From Cyclina sinensis (taxonomy: Eukaryota > Mollusca > Bivalvia > Venerida > Veneridae): a stretch of DNA of 64,000 bases. Each line of letters starts with the position of its first letter. Position 1 is the first letter of the stretch. A program made the translations under genes and the position numbers. The notes under the pieces were generated by a model. That model saw only the letters and a list, made by a program, of their open reading frames with translations, ran no database searches and was not told the DNA's origin. The stretch is from positions 9,775,535-9,839,534 of the forward strand of contig JAAONU010000009.1 of the NCBI GenBank assembly GCA_012932295.1, given 5' to 3'. Positions 23,336 to 32,655 of the stretch are shown here, piece by piece.

Positions 23336-24856
23336 TAAAGTTGTTGTCATGTTTCTATATGCTTCTTTCAGTATAACTAAATTAAGCAAGGTTATAAGGG
23401 AGCAATTTCATTTTACGGGAAAAAATAATGATTTCTTCCTACAGATATATATTGTAAACATACTAAATCTAATTTAATTTTTTTACAAAATTCACTCACA
23501 ATATTCTAGCAACACCAAGTATATCAATTGCTTTAGCTTTTCTGTTTCAAGTAAATTAAAAGAAAATACACATACCGTGCCCGCAGAAGAATATTTTAAA
23601 CAAACCCCTTGAAATCCTTATCCCATTGTTTGAATAATGCAGAATCCTTTATATATTGAGATATCTACCTAAAAAGTCTGAATTAAATCACCATAAATTC
23701 CACTGAAAGTCTGCAAATTCCTATTTCTGAAGAACACACGATCAGAATCCAAGATAAATTAAAATGAGAAATAAAAGCTTCTCATTTAAATTTTACCCGA
23801 GCTCTAAATCGTGTAATTTATTATTTCAGGCACTTCTGCATTTCTCGCGAAAACATGTAAAATCCTCTTGTATCATTGTCCATAGTTTTCGAGACATGTT
23901 TGCTGCTTGTAATCCTGTGACTAACTAAACAAATCTATATGATTTCCAAATTATATCTTCGTGTGATACTGTGTAAAAAAATTGTTTGCTTTTTTTGTTT
24001 TTCACGTGTTTTGGATTGAATGTTCGTGTTTACATGAGCTGAATTCGAATATGTACTTGTGTTAATTTAAGTTTTGTTTTTCTTTTCTTTTAGAGTTGGT
24101 AATAAAAATTGTCTTAGTAGGCTACATTACTATATACTGTGTAATTAAGAAATAGCAACGTTAGTGTGATATGTTTTGAAGTAAGATATTAATTGACCTT
24201 TATTTTGAGTTAAACATGTAAAAAATGTGCAAGTTTAACCTGTATCGACGTATCAATCGAAATCGTCTGACTGTGTATTCTCGTTGTATAGGGTATATAT
24301 GTTTACTCTTAGAGTGTTATTGATGTTTTGTATCAATGTATAAAGTACGTTGTTGACTCATCTTATGTTTCTGTTGGAGTGTTCTCTTTTTTATGTTTAT
24401 ATGCTAGATATTATGCGGTTATTGTTGTGTAATACTGGACTAAAGTTAGGGCCTTCAATAGATACTTTATTATATAGTCAAACCTTTTTTTTTTCTGTAC
24501 AAAAGCACTTAAAGTTGATAAATGCTATAACTTAGCAGAGAAAATGAACGTTAAAACATAAGGGCAAATATGATTGAGATTAGGTCTATTATGGAAAGGA
24601 CAATGTTAGTAGTCTATGATATTTTATTTTTTACATTTTTTTTAAATTAAAATTACCCTATTTTGAAGAAGATTATGCTCTTTTTTCAGTATACACTGAT
24701 AGACGATCGCACGATTACATTGCGCATAAAGTACATCTAGTATGGAAAGCGTGATAACCAATTTTACTTTGTTCGAAAAATTTTTGTTCCAAAAACTTGA
24801 GCAAATTACTTCAATATCCGGTCAGTCAGCTATGATTTCTTTGCGATTTTTAATAG

Positions 24857-27800
24857 AAAATTCATTTATTTTACCAACTGGTTGATGCTTTAAGGGTTTA
24901 CTCTCAGAATTGTCAGGGACTTGGAAATACTCAGAAGAGAAGGGATTTATTTCAATATGTAAGGCAAAACAAATACGATATCATATGTTTACAGGATATA
25001 CATATTTCAAAAAGTTTATGTTCGTATGTCAAAGCGGAATGGGGAAACGATATGTTTATAAGTGCACATACAAGTAATAGTCGCGGAGTTGCAATTCTTT
25101 TTCAAAATACTTTTGAACGAAAAGTTGAGAATATTGATATTGACATAAATGGAAATTATATTATTCTTGATGTATATATCAATGGTAAACGAACAACTTT
25201 AGTTAACATTTATGGTCCAAATGAAGATAATTCATTATTTTATCGTAAAATTTTTAGCAAAATAAGAGAATTAGAAAACGAGTATGCAATAATTTGTGGT
25301 GATTGGAACTTAGTTTTAAATCCAGATAAAGACACAGAAAATTACATAAATGTTAATAATCCAAGAGCAAGAAAAACAGTTTTAGATTTCATTGAAAACG
25401 AAAATTTTATAGATATTTGGAGAGCAAAACATGAAGATAGCGTTGAATTTACATGGAGACGAAATAACCCTATAAGAAAACAAGCACGCCTTGATTTTTT
25501 TATCGTAAGTTCTTCAACTTCTTTATATGTGAGTGAAGCCAAAATTATTCCAGGTTATAGAACAGACCATGCAGGTATTACAATAAATTTAGTAAATTCA
25601 GAAAACCAAAGAGGTAGGGGATATTGGAAATTTAACAATTCTTTATTAAAGGATGACACTTATGTAACTTTAGTTAAAAACACATTAAAAAATTTAATAG
25701 ATTTACACAAGAAAGAACGAAATAATGCGGATGTAGAAACACAGGCAAATAATGAATTTGACTTAAATATAAACGATCAATTATTTTTGGAAACTTTCTT
25801 AGTAGTCTTGCGAGGGGAAACAATTAAATTTTCGGCGGAGAAAACAAAAAAAGAGCAAAAACTTGAAAAAGACCTACAAATTAAAATAGAAGATCTAGAA
25901 AAATACGTTAATGAGAATTTCCAACATATAGATGAAGAAACTATTTCGGAGCTTACAAATAAAAAAAGGGAATTAGAAAATTTACGTAAAAAGAAAATAG
26001 AAGGAGCTATGATTCGATCAAAATGTAGGTATGAAGACTTGGGAGAAAAACCGACAAATTACTTTTTAAATATGGAAAAAAGAAATTATACTAACAAAAC
26101 AATACAAAAGTTAAAAGATGAAAAAGGAAATGATATTAATGATATGAAAGAAATTCTAAATTCTGTAAAACAATACTATGAACAACTATACACAGAAAAT
26201 ACAGAAGTAGGAGATATATTAATTGAAGATCATATAGATTACAACCCAAATAACTTAACGCGTGAAGAAATTCTTAGCCTGGAAGGAGAAATATCTCTTG
26301 ATGAATTGAATATAGCCTTAAATAATATGAAAAGTAATAAAAGCCCAGGATTAGATGGATATACGGTCGAATTTTTTAAGTATTTTTGGAAAGAATTATC
26401 AGTATTTGTTTTAAAATCTTTAAACCATGGTTATAGATCAAATAATCTATCAGTTACACAAAAACAAGGAGTCATTATATGTTTACCAAAACCAAACAAA
26501 GACAGATTATTTCTTAAAAATTGGAGGCCAATAACACTATTAAATGTAATATATAAGTTAGCATCATCTGTTATTGCTAATAGATTGAAAAAAATACTAG
26601 GAAAAATAATTCACGCTGACCAAAATGGGTTTCTTGCTGGTAGATGCATAGCAGAAAATCTTAGAGTTATTTTCGACATTTTATTTGAAACTTCCGAACA
26701 AAACATTCCGGGTTTACTACTTTCGGTTGATTTCCAACAAGCTTTCGATTCAATATCTTGGAAATTTATACACAAAGTACTTGACTTTTTTCATTTTGGG
26801 CCTTCTTTCAAACGATGGATTTTTTTGTTTCAAAAAGGTTGTGAAACGGCAGTATTGCAAAATGGACACCTCTCACAGTTTTTCAAACTATCGAGGGGTT
26901 GTAGACAAGGAGATCCGATTTCTCCGTACATATTTATCTTAAGCGTTGAAATTCTTGGAAAAATAATAAGATCAAACAATGATATACGTGGTATAAGGAT
27001 ATATAATAAAGAACACAAACTTAGTCAATATGCTGATGACACTCAAATATTTTTAGATGGCACCGAAGACTCACTTAGAAACTGTATGAAAACACTACAA
27101 ACATTTTATTATATGTCAGGATTAAAAATTAATGTAGAGAAAACCAAGGCGTGCTGGATTGGATCTTCCAAACATTCTGTTCAAGAATTGTGTCGCGAAT
27201 TTAATTTAGATTGGACAAAAGAAAAAATAAAAATTTTAGGTGTTTACTTTACTGCGAATGTAGAAGACATTTGGAACATAAATAGTCAAGAAATAATAAA
27301 TAAATGCAATAATGAGATAAGAAAATGGACAAATAGAAAACTTACTTTATTCGGAAAAATAACTATACTTAAGTCTCTTATTTTAGCAAAATTTGTTCAC
27401 CTTTTTATTTCTTTACCAAATCCACCGCCAAATATTTTAAAAGAATTAAATGTTATGTCGTATAAGTTTATATGGAACAACGGGCCTGACAAAATTAAAA
27501 GGTCAACATTAGCCAGAAATATAGACTCAGGAGGATTACGTATGGTCGACTTAACTTCATTTATTATAAGTCTAAAAATAAGCTGGATTAAAAGAATGCT
27601 ACAAAACGAAAATAGTAGTTGGTATTCACTTACAAATTTTAACATTACTAAGATCTTGCAACTAGGGCCGACATATACTAAAATTGTGAGTCACCAAACC
27701 GTTAACCCTTTTTGGAAAGATGTAATAAATGGCTGGTACCTTTTTTGTCAAAAACTTGTTCCAGAGCACATAGAAGACATTCTTTCATCGCCTCTTTGGT

Positions 27801-28681
27801 ACAATACAGCTTTTACCGATAAATCTTTATTTATACAAAACTGGTTTTTAAAAAACATAAGAAGTGTAATTGATCTTGTTGATAACAATGGAAATTTGTA
27901 CTCTTTTAATCAACTCAAAGACATTTATAAAATCCAAGGAACATATTTGAATTATTTTACTGTGATAACGAATATACCGGCATCATGGAAAACTTTGATC
28001 ATGGGAAATCAAGATAAAATAGGAATGATTAAAACTAACGTTAATCGCAACATTTACATGCACTTTCTTTTTAAACAGAAAAAAGGTTGTAGAATCTATT
28101 ATGATACTCTAGCAAAAGTCACAGAAATTGAACCGCCGGCGTCCTGGTTTCGTATTTTAGGACAAGTTAGTAAAGACGAGTTCAAAGTCATATGCAAAAA
28201 TTTAAGTAATGTGAACGAAATAAAATTAAAAGATTTTCAGTACAAATTAATTAACAAAATTTTAGTAACAAAATCCTTTTTGAAAAAAATTAATATGATA
28301 AACGACAATTTATGTTCTTATTGTAACGAATCTTCTGAATCAATAGTACATTTATTTTGTGAATGCGACAATGTTTTACCATTTTTAAACAGAGTACAAT
28401 GTTGGCTGAAAAATGAATGCAATGTTGAAATATCATTAGAACCAAAACATTTTATTTTTTCAATTGGTAGTAGTATTCATACTGGCAATTATTTATCTTT
28501 ATTATTAAAGTACTTCATATACAAGTCCAAATTTAGAGAGAACTGTAATTCTTATTTACAACTGTTACATTTTAAGAGCTTTTTAAAACAAAAATTAATA
28601 TGTAGGAAATATATTTTGAATATACATTTTAAAAGTGAATATTTTGATAAAAATTTCAGGAGTATATTTGAAAAGCTTTAA
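24857..28681 (+). CDS. LINE ORF2: apurinic-type endonuclease + reverse transcriptase
   Basis: 1274 uninterrupted codons after a TAG at 24854. The enzyme nicks target DNA and reverse-transcribes the element RNA. Residue numbers count from 24857. The endonuclease fills about 10-245, with SQNCQGLG, a metal-site motif LQDIH (Asp where L1 usually has Glu), YGPNEDN, GDWNLVLNP and the final RTDHA. The reverse transcriptase follows: NNMKSNKSPGLDGYTVEFFK, KNWRPITLLNVIYKL, HADQNGFLAGR, SVDFQQAFDSISW, LSRGCRQGDPISPYIF, and the catalytic YADD at 725-728. Near 1153 a Cys-x2-Cys ... His-x4-Cys cluster (CSYCNE ... HLFCEC) matches the C-terminal zinc-binding segment of L1-type ORF2. There is no ATG between the upstream stop and the endonuclease start; the first in-frame ATG (25052) lies inside the endonuclease. 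Translation therefore starts without AUG or by reinitiation, or one base has been altered near 24884. Otherwise it looks intact. Confidence 0.92.
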   Translation, partial: KIHLFYQLVDALRVYSQNCQGLGNTQKRRDLFQYVRQNKYDIICLQDIHISKSLCSYVKAEWGNDMFISAHTSNSRGVAILFQNTFERKVENIDIDINGNYIILDVYINGKRTTLVNIYGPNEDNSLFYRKIFSKIRELENEYAIICGDWNLVLNPDKDTENYINVNNPRARKTVLDFIENENFIDIWRAKHEDSVEFTWRRNNPIRKQARLDFFIVSSSTSLYVSEAKIIPGYRTDHAGITINLVNSENQRGRGYWKFNNSLLKDDTYVTLVKNTLKNLIDLHKKERNNADVETQANNEFDLNINDQLFLETFLVVLRGETIKFSAEKTKKEQKLEKDLQIKIEDLEKYVNENFQHIDEETISELTNKKRELENLRKKKIEGAMIRSKCRYEDLGEKPTNYFLNMEKRNYTNKTIQKLKDEKGNDINDMKEILNSVKQYYEQLYTENTEVGDILIEDHIDYNPNNLTREEILSLEGEISLDELNIALNNMKSNKSPGLDGYTVEFFKYFWKELSVFVLKSLNHGYRSNNLSVTQKQGVIICLPKPNKDRLFLKNWRPITLLNVIYKLASSVIANRLKKILGKIIHADQNGFLAGRCIAENLRVIFDILFETSEQNIPGLLLSVDFQQAFDSISWKFIHKVLDFFHFGPSFKRWIFLFQKGCETAVLQNGHLSQFFKLSRGCRQGDPISPYIFILSVEILGKIIRSNNDIRGIRIYNKEHKLSQYADDTQIFLDGTEDSLRNCMKTLQTFYYMSGLKINVEKTKACWIGSSKHSVQELCREFNLDWTKEKIKILGVYFTANVEDIWNINSQEIINKCNNEIRKWTNRKLTLFGKITILKSLILAKFVHLFISLPNPPPNILKELNVMSYKFIWNNGPDKIKRSTLARNIDSGGLRMVDLTSFIISLKISWIKRMLQNENSSWYSLTNFNITKILQLGPTYTKIVSHQTVNPFWKDVINGWYLFCQKLVPEHIEDILSSPLWYNTAFTDKSLFIQNWFLKNIRSVIDLVDNNGNLYSFNQLKDIYKIQGTYLNYFTVITNIPASWKTLIMGNQDKIGMIKTNVNRNIYMHFLFKQKKGCRIYYDTLAKVTEIEPPASWFRILGQVSKDEFKVICKNLSNVNEIKLKDFQYKLINKILVTKSFLKKINMINDNLCSYCNESSESIVHLFCECDNVLPFLNRVQCWLKNECNVEISLEPKHFIFSIGSSIHTGNYLSLLLKYFIYKSKFRENCNSYLQLLHFKSFLKQKLICRKYILNIHFKSEYFDKNFRSIFEKL

Positions 28682-28995
28682 AATCCTGACAATACATTCT
28701 GAGGAAAACAAATTCCAATAGCTGGCTGACTAGAACATACAAATTTCATTAGTTTTATTTCTTACTGCTCAAGTTATTAACACACTTTCAATTGTTTTCT
28801 TTTTATTGTTATTATTTTTTTCCAAGTTATAAAAATCAGAGTCCTTTAAAATCATATATGATATACACAAATGGTTAGAAATTTATTTTCCACGGCTGAA
28901 ACTTTGACGTATAATTATGTTATTTAATACAGTTTTTTATTGTAAGGTCAATGAGGGATGGACCCCCGACCCTCATCTGAACCTATGACGGGGAG

Positions 28996-29001
28996 AATAA
29001 A
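28996..29001 (+). promoter_or_regulatory. LINE polyadenylation signal (AATAAA)
   Basis: AATAAA lies 26 bp before the 29-A tail (29027-29055), the usual spacing for a cleavage signal. Confidence 0.7.
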
Positions 29002-29026
29002 TGGGGTTACCTCATTAGAGGGCCTG

Positions 29027-29060
<34 letters not shown>

Positions 29061-30020
29061 TGTCTACATTACAATGCATAATTAATTTCAAAAGGGTCAT
29101 GCAATCCACCCAGAATAGCTTTTGATGACTGAAATAACTGGATGAGAAATTACGTGAATATTTTCGTATTTATTCATAGTATTAAAAATACAGTGTCAAA
29201 GAATAAAGATGAAGTGAAAATCCTTTTATGTGAAAAATAGACCTAGCTGATAAATATCATCACCTTGCTTAAACTGCCGTTTTGCAATAAATTAAATTAG
29301 GTTGCTAATAATTGAAGGTTTAAGGTATTTCCTGCAAGTAGTGATAAGTCTTTACTAAGGAAACTTGGAAAGGGGTTGAAAATGAAATAGTTTGCAATAG
29401 GTAAAATCACTGACCTCCCTTATCTCCAAGCCGTCAGGTATCTTAATACATCCGAGATTTAATTCTATATTTCTGAAAAAAATGTTACCTTTGGAGGATC
29501 TATTTACTTCTCATGTATGGTATGTATGAACAGCTTGTAAGTATATGTCATAATGCCATTTTGCTATGATATTTTATTAACGAGCTGTTGCCCAAAGTTA
29601 CAGAGTATAAAGTTTACCATTCCGGCATCTACAATTCCATGGTGAATTTGAGCTAAAATATTCTTATCTTTTTAATCTTTTAATTCTCGCTGGATATCAA
29701 ACAAAATCTGAATTCAGATTATGATATTAAATTATTGCTTCAACTCACAGCTGTAAGAAATGTTTATTGTTAACATTATTTAGCTGTCTGTAAAAACAAT
29801 CTTGAACGAATACATATATTGAACGTTAACTTAAGTTGTATCAAAAGACATTCCATTGCTTTCACTTCATAAAATCACCATGTGTAGTTAATGTAATGCC
29901 TTTAAATTGGACAAACACTGGTTTTGGGTATGATTATAGTACAAAATAACTGTTAAATATAACCAATATGCTAGTGGCAGAAAGATATCTTATGTATTAG
30001 AATACCGGTATGCAGTTATG

Positions 30021-30496
30021 AAAGAACCGAGGTTACACAATATGGCCTTAAAGTGACTCAAACAACACGTTTATTGTCTTACAGTTAAAAGAAATTGAAC
30101 ATAGCTGCATTATGTATGCTCCTAACTGGTTGTAAATGTTTAATTCTGTTTCTGTTTTCTTAAAATATCATTTTAATGGCGCAAAATTGTTGGTCAAGCT
30201 GAAAAACCGAAGCAAAATATTGCAGATTCACACAAAAAATGGGACGCTTTGGCAAACCTTCAATAAATTTTTTGTAACACATTTCTTCTTCTGTCAAATA
30301 GCAGATGCAGTTAGCATACATATATGGCTAGGTACTAGTTGTATACATTATAAAAATATTCCAAGACAATCCCCACAGCTGTTGAAAATTTATCCAAATT
30401 TCTGAATATTTACGCGAAAACTGACGACATTAGACATAGACTACACGTTTTTCTCGCTTAAAGCACCGAGCTACATGATTTAGGTCCTACCCCTTG
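30021..30496 (-). repeat. Right terminal inverted repeat (476 bp)
   Basis: Reverse complement of 21046-21520 with scattered substitutions and small indels. It ends with '...ggtcctaccccttg' and is directly followed by AACAG. The open frame at 30136-30405 lies within it and is not conserved in the other arm, so it is not coding. Confidence 0.85.
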
Positions 30497-31234
30497 AACA
30501 GTAAGCATAATGCGACTTTGCAATATTTGTGTTCATATTATGACAACAGATGGCGCTTTTTCGGTACATCCTGTTCTTTTTCGGCAGATCCCGCTATTTT
30601 GTAGCTAAAGAGACTTCAGCGAACAGGTTTTATAGTATTTACTGTCGCGCAACGTCAAAAATCATAATAGTGACATATATAGTTATGGAAGCCAGAACTA
30701 GCTATTTTGCAAATAGATTTTTGCAAAGTATGTATCCTATCAACTATTTTCAACCAATGAAAAGTGAATTCGGCAACTGTAGTCTAACACAAACTACTCT
30801 AATTTGACATCTTATTTCCTGAATGAAACGACTTGCTCAGTTATTTAACAATCATCTGACATAACATAGTAAACATTTACAAGTAAAATAGTTAAAGTTA
30901 CAAAGAATATCGTATAGATAGGATGTTTGTTATGGTTTTTTATATGACATAGACATCAATGATGTCATTCTCAAACCAAATTATAACGTCCCTTTAGCAC
31001 TATAGTACCTCTTTTCGTAATTAAAAACAAAATAAAAATAATAAGCTTATAGCAGAGCTTTAAAGAAACAAAAACAAATCAAAAATAAAAAAAATAGTTA
31101 AGAGCTATTGTAACATGCTATTTAAATAAAAGTACCGTAAATTGGGTAATCAGTCTCTGGATGGCGTGCAACAGGCGTGATTATGGAAAGGGCACCATAG
31201 TCTTTCTCATATTTCAAGGTTGTACAAATCATTT

Positions 31235-32655
31235 TGTAATCTTTGTGCTGATGCTTGTGAATTAATTGTTAAGAAAAGAATGGTCATGGAGTTAAACCCC
31301 GACAAGTGTGAAGTACTCAGAATACACAAGAAAAAGAGTCCTGTCATTGTTCCCTACACCCTACACAGTCTGAAAACCACAGAAATACAAAATATTCCGA
31401 AGTTACTATAAGTAGTAACCTGAACTGGTCATCCCACATAAAAAAAAACATCACAAACAAAGCAACAAACAGCTTAAAGCGACTGACGCACAGAATTTAG
31501 CGTAAATTTTTTTTATTTAAAATAAAGGAGAAGTTTTACTATAGAAAAAAACCACAACATTTTAATCTTTCTATACATCATCAAAACTTAAGAAAAAAGA
31601 ATTTGGTTTCAGCTGGATTCGAATCTAAACACTTCAAATCAGTAAAATAAAAAGCTAAGAGTTAACCCACTAAAGCACAAAGACTTGTTTTTGACTAACG
31701 GGGTAAAACTATTATCGATCAAATCGTGTAAAACTTAGTATTATGGTGTGTTTTTGTAGCAAAAAATGAGACAGTGACATAGTTTAGATATGTTCTTCAT
31801 AATTAAAACTAGATTTTCTATATGTAGAAACATTTTCTTTTTATGCATCGTCGATCTACGGTGGCACAGAGGTGACATGCACAACTTTTTTTTAAATTGC
31901 ACTTCTTTTTAACTAACTCGAGGGAACGACTTAGTATCTCGTGGGAACGAGATGTTAAGTCATTCCCACGACATAGCTAACTCATTCCAACGAGTTAGTA
32001 AGTCGTTCCCTCGACATAGCTTACATGCACTGTTCTTGTTTAATAACACGATTCTTTTTTTTTATTGCGCTTCTCTTTTTTTCTAAATGCAATACTATTT
32101 TTAGATTTGCCCATTTCTTATTTTATCTCGTTCCCACGACTTAGTAACTCGGAACTCGAAGTGCAATTTAAAAAAAGTTGTGCATGTCACCAAAGTGCCA
32201 CTGTATCGACCTGTCTGTGAGTCAGTGTTGTTTTCAGATTCACCAGACGAAACGTCAAAACACATAACAAACGTCTCAAAGAAGCAGCATACAAAACATG
32301 TGTTCATCTCCATGTCGAATACTGCTCCACCATATGGCATCCATGGCAAAAATAGTTCAGTCACAGAATAGAAATGATCCAAAGGTCAGCCACAAGATAT
32401 GTTCAAGCTAATTACCATAATACAAGCAGTGTAACAAACAAGATTAAGGAATTAAAATGGTCAACACTACAGCAAAGGCGAAACCAAACCATCCTGGTCA
32501 TGCTATACAAAATAAAAAATATAAACAGGTCGATCATGATCACTTTAACACAAGAAACAACATATTCCTCATGCAGTTAAAAACACAACATCACATAAAC
32601 TTCTTTCACAAAGACTATACGACTCTGGAACAAATTACCGACCGAGATTAAGGCT
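31235..32655 (+). pseudogene. Jockey/CR1-like LINE reverse-transcriptase remnant, split by an insertion
   Basis: Two blocks of one reverse transcriptase. 31235-31499 reads MVMELNPDKCEVLRIHKKK, then (after a frameshift near 31395) NLNWSSHIKKNITNKATNSL, the segment after the catalytic aspartates. 32238-32655 reads FTRRNVKTHNKRLKEAAYKT, HVEYCSTIWHPWQK, then after an in-frame TAG EMIQRSATRYVQANYH, ELKWSTLQQRRNQTILVMLY, the thumb and C-terminal part. The blocks are consecutive in the family, so the roughly 740 bp between them is an insertion, which includes the fold-back element at 31857-32205. The upstream endonuclease and RT core are missing. It is inactive. Confidence 0.75.
31857..32205. mobile_element. 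349-bp fold-back/MITE with internal palindromes
   Basis: The ends 31857-31913 and 32155-32205 are inverted repeats: 'gtggcacagaggtgacatgc' and 'acaact...aaattgcacttc' on the left, 'gaagtgcaattt', 'gttgtgcatgtcacc' and 'agtgccactgta' on the right. A TA lies at both ends, hinting at a Tc1/mariner-like non-autonomous element. Just inside the left arm are several alternating palindromic words (ctcgtgggaacgag, cattccaacgag, agtcgttccctcga). It sits inside the split reverse-transcriptase remnant. Confidence 0.7.

Larger units (their letters stand above)
22335..29055 (+). mobile_element. LINE retrotransposon (L1/Tx1-like), 5'-truncated, with target-site duplications
   Basis: The element is flanked by the 14-bp direct repeat aagtctgtgtctac at 22321-22334 and 29054-29067, and ends in a run of 29 A (29027-29055) 26 bp after an AATAAA. 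The 5' end falls inside ORF1: the reading frame is open right from the duplication, so the copy was truncated on insertion. ORF1 (to 23090) and ORF2 (24857-28681) are in the same orientation, separated by an unusually long 1.77-kb spacer with a GTAT microsatellite. The 3' UTR is 345 bp. An unbroken ORF2 and intact duplications suggest a fairly recent insertion into the surrounding long-TIR element. Confidence 0.93.
21046..30496. mobile_element. Long-TIR non-autonomous element carrying a nested LINE
   Basis: The ends are reverse complements: 21046-21520 and 30021-30496. Both begin, reading inward, 'caaggggtaggacctaaatc' and share long runs such as 'tcgtcagttttcgcgtaaat', 'acagctgtggggattgtctt' and 'tgtgtaacctcggttcttt', with roughly 85-90% identity by eye and small indels. 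The 5-bp word AACAG lies directly outside both ends (21041-21045 and 30497-30501), consistent with a target-site duplication. Apart from the LINE at 22335-29055, the interior (about 2.7 kb) has no transposase or other recognisable gene. A non-autonomous DNA transposon or fold-back element that later received the LINE is the simplest reading. An inverted duplication of another origin is not excluded, and the superfamily is unknown. Confidence 0.7.

Noticed and set aside
23145..23477. 110-codon frame rich in Tyr/Val/Cys
   Set aside because: Translation of the GTAT microsatellite in the LINE spacer.
21046..30496. Polinton or other self-replicating large transposon, suggested by the long inverted repeats
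   Set aside because: No polymerase, integrase, protease or capsid-like frame lies between the arms; the only long frames belong to the nested LINE.
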